Shown here: piece by piece, positions 61,538 to 64,000 of the stretch | Numbering within the stretch: position 1 is the first letter of the stretch | Layout of the letters: every line of letters starts with the position of its first letter | Assembly: GCF_000829695.1 (NCBI RefSeq) | Contig: NZ_BBNN01000019.1 | Location: 1-64,000 of the forward strand | Direction: 5' to 3' | Source of the DNA: Streptomyces sp. NBRC 110035 | GTDB taxonomy: Bacteria > Actinomycetota > Actinomycetes > Streptomycetales > Streptomycetaceae | DNA: 64,000 nucleotides | Notes under the pieces: model-generated | Seen by the model: only the letters and a program-made list of their open reading frames with translations | The model's database searches: none | What the model was told of the DNA's origin: nothing | Position numbers and translations under genes: made by a program

Positions 61538-62599
61538 TGTTTCAATGCCTCCACGGGCATCCGCGGCGCCTCCATGCCTCACCCGACCGGTGACCGACAC
61601 GCGATGCCGCACCGGCATGGTAGTCACCTGCGCCGGGGTCGTCGAGGCGTTTTCCACGAGGGCGGCGGGCCGTCGCCCCGTCGGCACCGTCCCGACATCT
61701 GTCAGGGGCCCGTCGACCGTGCTTCTCCCCAGGGTGCCGAGCACGGACCGCGTCGGCCGACCTCTGATCCGGGCCGCGCGAACAACCCGCACCGTCGCAT
61801 GTCCGGGGACGGAATGAAGAACCTGACGCGCCGCACCGCCACCGCGCTTGCCGCGACCGAAGCGCAGGGCGACCGGGTCCAGGCGGGCGCGCTTGGCCCC
61901 GGTGCGGCCGCCGTCCGCCGGGGTTCCGGTGTCCTCGCCGAGGTCGAGCCGCAGCTTGGCGAAGGCCGGGTAGCCGATGTGACAGTTCACCGCGGAGCGG
62001 GTCAGATCACGGCAGGACTCCAGGGGGCGCAGCCCCTGGGCGATCTCCCCGGCACCGGGCAGCGCCGCGTCGGACGGATCGCGCAGCAGCGGTTCGCAGA
62101 GGGCGACGAGGACGAGGTAGTACTTCGCCGTCGGATCCAGCGCGAAGGGGTGGACCGTCTGTTCGCCGAGGCCCTGCGCGGACCGCTCGCCGAGGTAGGC
62201 GTGCTGGGGGGCGAACACCTTGGAGGCGGCGGTCTTGGTCAGGGCGGGCAGCACCACCCGGGAGAACTCGAAGAGCACGGGTGCGCCGAGCCGGCCCGGG
62301 GCCACGGTGATGTACTCGCCGGCGCCCTCCAGGTTCTCCACCACGTAGGACACGCTGCGGCTGAAGTTGGACAGCCGCCAGTGGTCACCGGCCGCCTCCA
62401 GCTGTCCGGCCCGGCGGGAGATTCCGGGATCGTCCAGCGTGATGGACGATCCCCCGCCGACGGCCGGCCCCCGCCCGAGGTCGACGACGTCGCCCGGTCC
62501 GAGGTGGAGCAGTCCGGGCTTGCCGGAACGGCCCGCCGGGCCCGGCCCGTGCTCCGGCGGCCGCGCGGGTTCCGGCAACTGGACAATGATCGTTTCCAC
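61109..62599 (-). CDS. FHA-domain protein whose reading frame runs through the VOC gene
   Basis: From the GTG at 62599 (GGGGGAGACGCA upstream) the frame encodes METIIVQL-like start, then an FHA phosphothreonine-binding domain at about residues 35-130 (LGRGPAVGGGSSITLDDPGI, SRRAGQLEAAGDHWRLSNFS) and a helical region to about residue 255 (RLDLGEDTGTPADGGRTGAK, RARLDPVALRFG). Beyond this, 61540-61830 reads Arg/Pro-rich and noncoding-like, without a stop, and continues in frame into the VOC domain. Either the natural stop was lost, giving a 496-residue fusion, or the first gene really ends near 61830 through an indel. FHA proteins of this type partner with serine/threonine kinases. Confidence 0.6.
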   Translation of the reverse strand: METIIVQLPEPARPPEHGPGPAGRSGKPGLLHLGPGDVVDLGRGPAVGGGSSITLDDPGISRRAGQLEAAGDHWRLSNFSRSVSYVVENLEGAGEYITVAPGRLGAPVLFEFSRVVLPALTKTAASKVFAPQHAYLGERSAQGLGEQTVHPFALDPTAKYYLVLVALCEPLLRDPSDAALPGAGEIAQGLRPLESCRDLTRSAVNCHIGYPAFAKLRLDLGEDTGTPADGGRTGAKRARLDPVALRFGRGKRGGGAARQVLHSVPGHATVRVVRAARIRGRPTRSVLGTLGRSTVDGPLTDVGTVPTGRRPAALVENASTTPAQVTTMPVRHRVSVTGRVRHGGAADARGGIETVSVEFNHTIVLTRDREKSARFLARILSLEVGEPAGMFLPVTTANGVTLDFATIDADIPMQHYAFLVSEDEFGPVLARLVDDGIPIQADPHGRHPRRVNRNDGGHGVYFPDPAGHGLEVITRPYGTDPDSPLNGVTEEVPGAV

Positions 62600-62691
62600 T
62601 GCGTCTCCCCCGATCGGCCGCCGGATCACCGGAATTGCAGGGGCGGGAGATGCGCAGGGCCGAGGCGCGCGCCGGTATCGGGCGGGCGCCG

Positions 62692-63231
62692 TCAGTCCGC
62701 CCACAGGTCTGCGCTGTCGCACACGTCCGCGTTCATGTTGCGCTCCATCATCCGCAGGGCGGCGTCCGCCAGGTCGGCGTGGATGTGGGCGACGGCGTCA
62801 CGGGGGACGGTCACCTCGATGGCACGGATGTGGGCATCGAGCGAGGAGTACAGCACGCACTGTTCGGTCACCTGGCCGCACAGCACGAGCCGGTCGGCGC
62901 CCTGCTCGTGGAGCAGGTGGTGCAGCGGGGTCTCGAAAAAAATCGAGTGGCGGGCCTTGACCACGAAGAGGGAGGAATCCGTCGGCCGCAGCGGTTCGAC
63001 GAGATCCGCGTGCGGTCCCGAGAGGGCCTTGTCGAGCAGTTCGCCGTGGTGCGACCGCCACTGTCCGAAGTTGTCGTTGACGTAGATCACCGGCACGTCC
63101 CGCCCCCGGGCCCGCCGCAACAGGCCGGAGATGACGGGGACCACCGATCGTGCGGCCGGTATCAGCAGCTCGGCGTCGGCATGATCATAGGTGTTGATCA
63201 TGTCGATGACGATCAGTGCGGTCTTGCCCAT
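62692..63231 (-). CDS. Isochorismatase-family cysteine hydrolase
   Basis: Protein of 179 residues. Catalytic Asp is in LIVIDMINTYDHADAELLIP, the Lys in VVKARHSIFFETPLHHLLHE and the nucleophile Cys in LVLCGQVTEQCVLYSSLDAH (the second Cys). The family hydrolyses isochorismate, nicotinamide or other amides; this compact form is closest to nicotinamidase-like hydrolases of unknown substrate. GAGAGGG lies upstream of the ATG. Confidence 0.9.
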   Translation of the reverse strand: MGKTALIVIDMINTYDHADAELLIPAARSVVPVISGLLRRARGRDVPVIYVNDNFGQWRSHHGELLDKALSGPHADLVEPLRPTDSSLFVVKARHSIFFETPLHHLLHEQGADRLVLCGQVTEQCVLYSSLDAHIRAIEVTVPRDAVAHIHADLADAALRMMERNMNADVCDSADLWAD

Positions 63232-63354
63232 CTCGCAGGGCCCTCTCGGACGGAACTCGATCGGGTCTCGCGGCAGGGCCCGGCCGTCCCTGCCGGACCC
63301 CACCGGAACCGGGGTACCCGCTGGGAGCGCCTTCAAGCGCCGGTACGCCTCATC

Positions 63355-63370
63355 AGGGCCGTTCGGCCCT
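63355..63370. promoter_or_regulatory. DosR/OsdR-like box upstream of the PPOX gene
   Basis: AGGGCCGTTCGGCCCT contains GGGCCGTTCGGCCC, an exact match to GGGCCGNNCGGCCC, and its left half equals narG box 1. It is 34 bases upstream of the ATG at 63405. Confidence 0.55.
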
Positions 63371-63404
63371 AGTCCGGCGGGTTCGCTCCGTCGACGATGG
63401 ACTG

Positions 63405-63833
63405 ATGTTTCCCAGCGATGGTTTCCGCGCGCTCGACCGCCAGGAGTGCCTGCGCCTGCTGGCCGAGGTGCCGGTCGGTCGCGTCGTGTACACCCGGCAG
63501 GCCCTGCCCGCCGTCCTCCCGGTCAACTTCTCCCTGGACACGGACGACTCCGTGCTGCTGTGCACCTCGCGGGACTCCGACCTGGTGCGCGCGATCGACG
63601 GTGTCGTGGTGGCCTTCGAGGCCGACGACTTCCAGCCCGGACGCCGGTCCGGCTGGAGTGTGGTGATCACGGGCCGGGCGGCCGTGGTGACCGATCCCGC
63701 CGAGCACGAGCGGCTGCTGCGGACCGGTCCCGACACCTGGATGCCGATGCGGGACGGGGTGTTCGTGCGGATCGAGGCCGGGATGGTCTCGGGACGGGAA
63801 CTCACGGGTCTGCGCGTCCGCGGCACCGCGTGA
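63405..63833 (+). CDS. Pyridoxamine 5'-phosphate oxidase-fold flavoprotein
   Basis: Protein of 142 residues with the split-barrel flavin-binding fold: LDRQECLRLLAEVPVGRVVY, LPAVLPVNFSLDTDDSVLLC, and the central VVAFEADDFQPGRRSGWSVV with ITGRAAVVTDP. Similar small proteins (Rv3129-like) belong to DosR regulons and bind FMN, F420 or haem; cofactor unknown here. The ATG at 63405 is close to a DosR-like box, so it probably joins the hypoxia regulon though 26 kb from adhE. Confidence 0.85.
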   Translation: MFPSDGFRALDRQECLRLLAEVPVGRVVYTRQALPAVLPVNFSLDTDDSVLLCTSRDSDLVRAIDGVVVAFEADDFQPGRRSGWSVVITGRAAVVTDPAEHERLLRTGPDTWMPMRDGVFVRIEAGMVSGRELTGLRVRGTA

Positions 63834-63919
63834 ACGGCCCGAACGGTTCGGACGGCGTGGGGCCACCGCTGCCGCACGGCGGTTGATCACGGTCCCCGGG
63901 CGTCCCGTACCGTACGCCT

Positions 63920-64000
63920 GTGACCGAGTACAGCACTGAGGAAGTCCCGGGACGCTTCGGCTCCACCGCCACCGTCGAGGCCGCACCCGGCCAGGTGGGC
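63920..64000 (+). CDS. Start of an unidentified gene cut by the window edge
   Basis: GTG ACC GAG TAC opens 27 codons (TEYSTEEVPGRFGSTATVEA) without a stop to the end of the window. Too short to assign a family. The ribosome site upstream is weak (GTACGCC), so the start is uncertain. Confidence 0.3.
   Translation, partial: MTEYSTEEVPGRFGSTATVEAAPGQVG

Overview
The window is very GC-rich actinobacterial DNA. Gene content (NarG-type nitrate reductase, DUF5709, DUF6328, small MerR proteins, SpoIIE-type phosphatase, many GTG starts, strong GC hairpin terminators) points to a Streptomyces chromosome, probably an accessory or arm-like region because two insertion sequences and several decayed genes are present.

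Layout. 1-578: right end of an IS481-type element. 0.7-13 kb: nitrate respiration block: hemerythrin-like protein, NarK transporter and an Acg-type nitroreductase on the minus strand, then a tightly coupled plus-strand operon narG-narH-narJ-narI plus a VKOR-family membrane protein, followed by PPK2 and a TauE/SafE-type permease. 14-24.4 kb: a worn zone with a ribbon-helix-helix protein, a broken DUF4097/ABC transporter locus, an acyltransferase, DUF5709, a SpoIIE-type phosphatase with two frame changes, an ECF sigma factor, a frameshifted membrane protein and an IS5-family element. 24.4-37 kb: anaerobic metabolism and dormancy block: zinc alcohol dehydrogenase, universal stress protein, pyruvate formate-lyase and its activase, pyruvate phosphate dikinase, a hibernation-factor-like protein, a CBS-BON protein and bifunctional AdhE. 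37.5-45 kb: DUF6328, a MerR-like protein with a long repeat-bearing leader, a repeat-rich secreted protein, pirin, a MarR remnant, a TPR protein, a PepSY protein and peptide deformylase. 45-64 kb: redox and catabolic genes (FAD oxidoreductase, thioredoxin, aldehyde dehydrogenase, LacI, TetR with an FMN reductase, a molybdenum aldehyde/xanthine oxidoreductase operon with a divergent TetR, catalase, LysR, VOC/FHA, isochorismatase-type hydrolase, PPOX-type flavoprotein).

How it may work together. A 14-bp pseudo-palindrome GGGACCNNCGGCCC, or its relative GGGCCGNNCGGCCC, recurs upstream of narG, the nitroreductase, the universal stress protein/adh pair, pflB/ppdK, adhE and the PPOX gene, with a related site upstream of narK and a looser one upstream of the CBS gene. 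It resembles DosR/DevR-type boxes (OsdR in Streptomyces). The likely picture is one oxygen- or redox-responsive regulon joining nitrate respiration, a formate/ethanol fermentation route and dormancy proteins. The regulator is not in this window. Functions come from motif recognition in the translated sequence; no database search was run.
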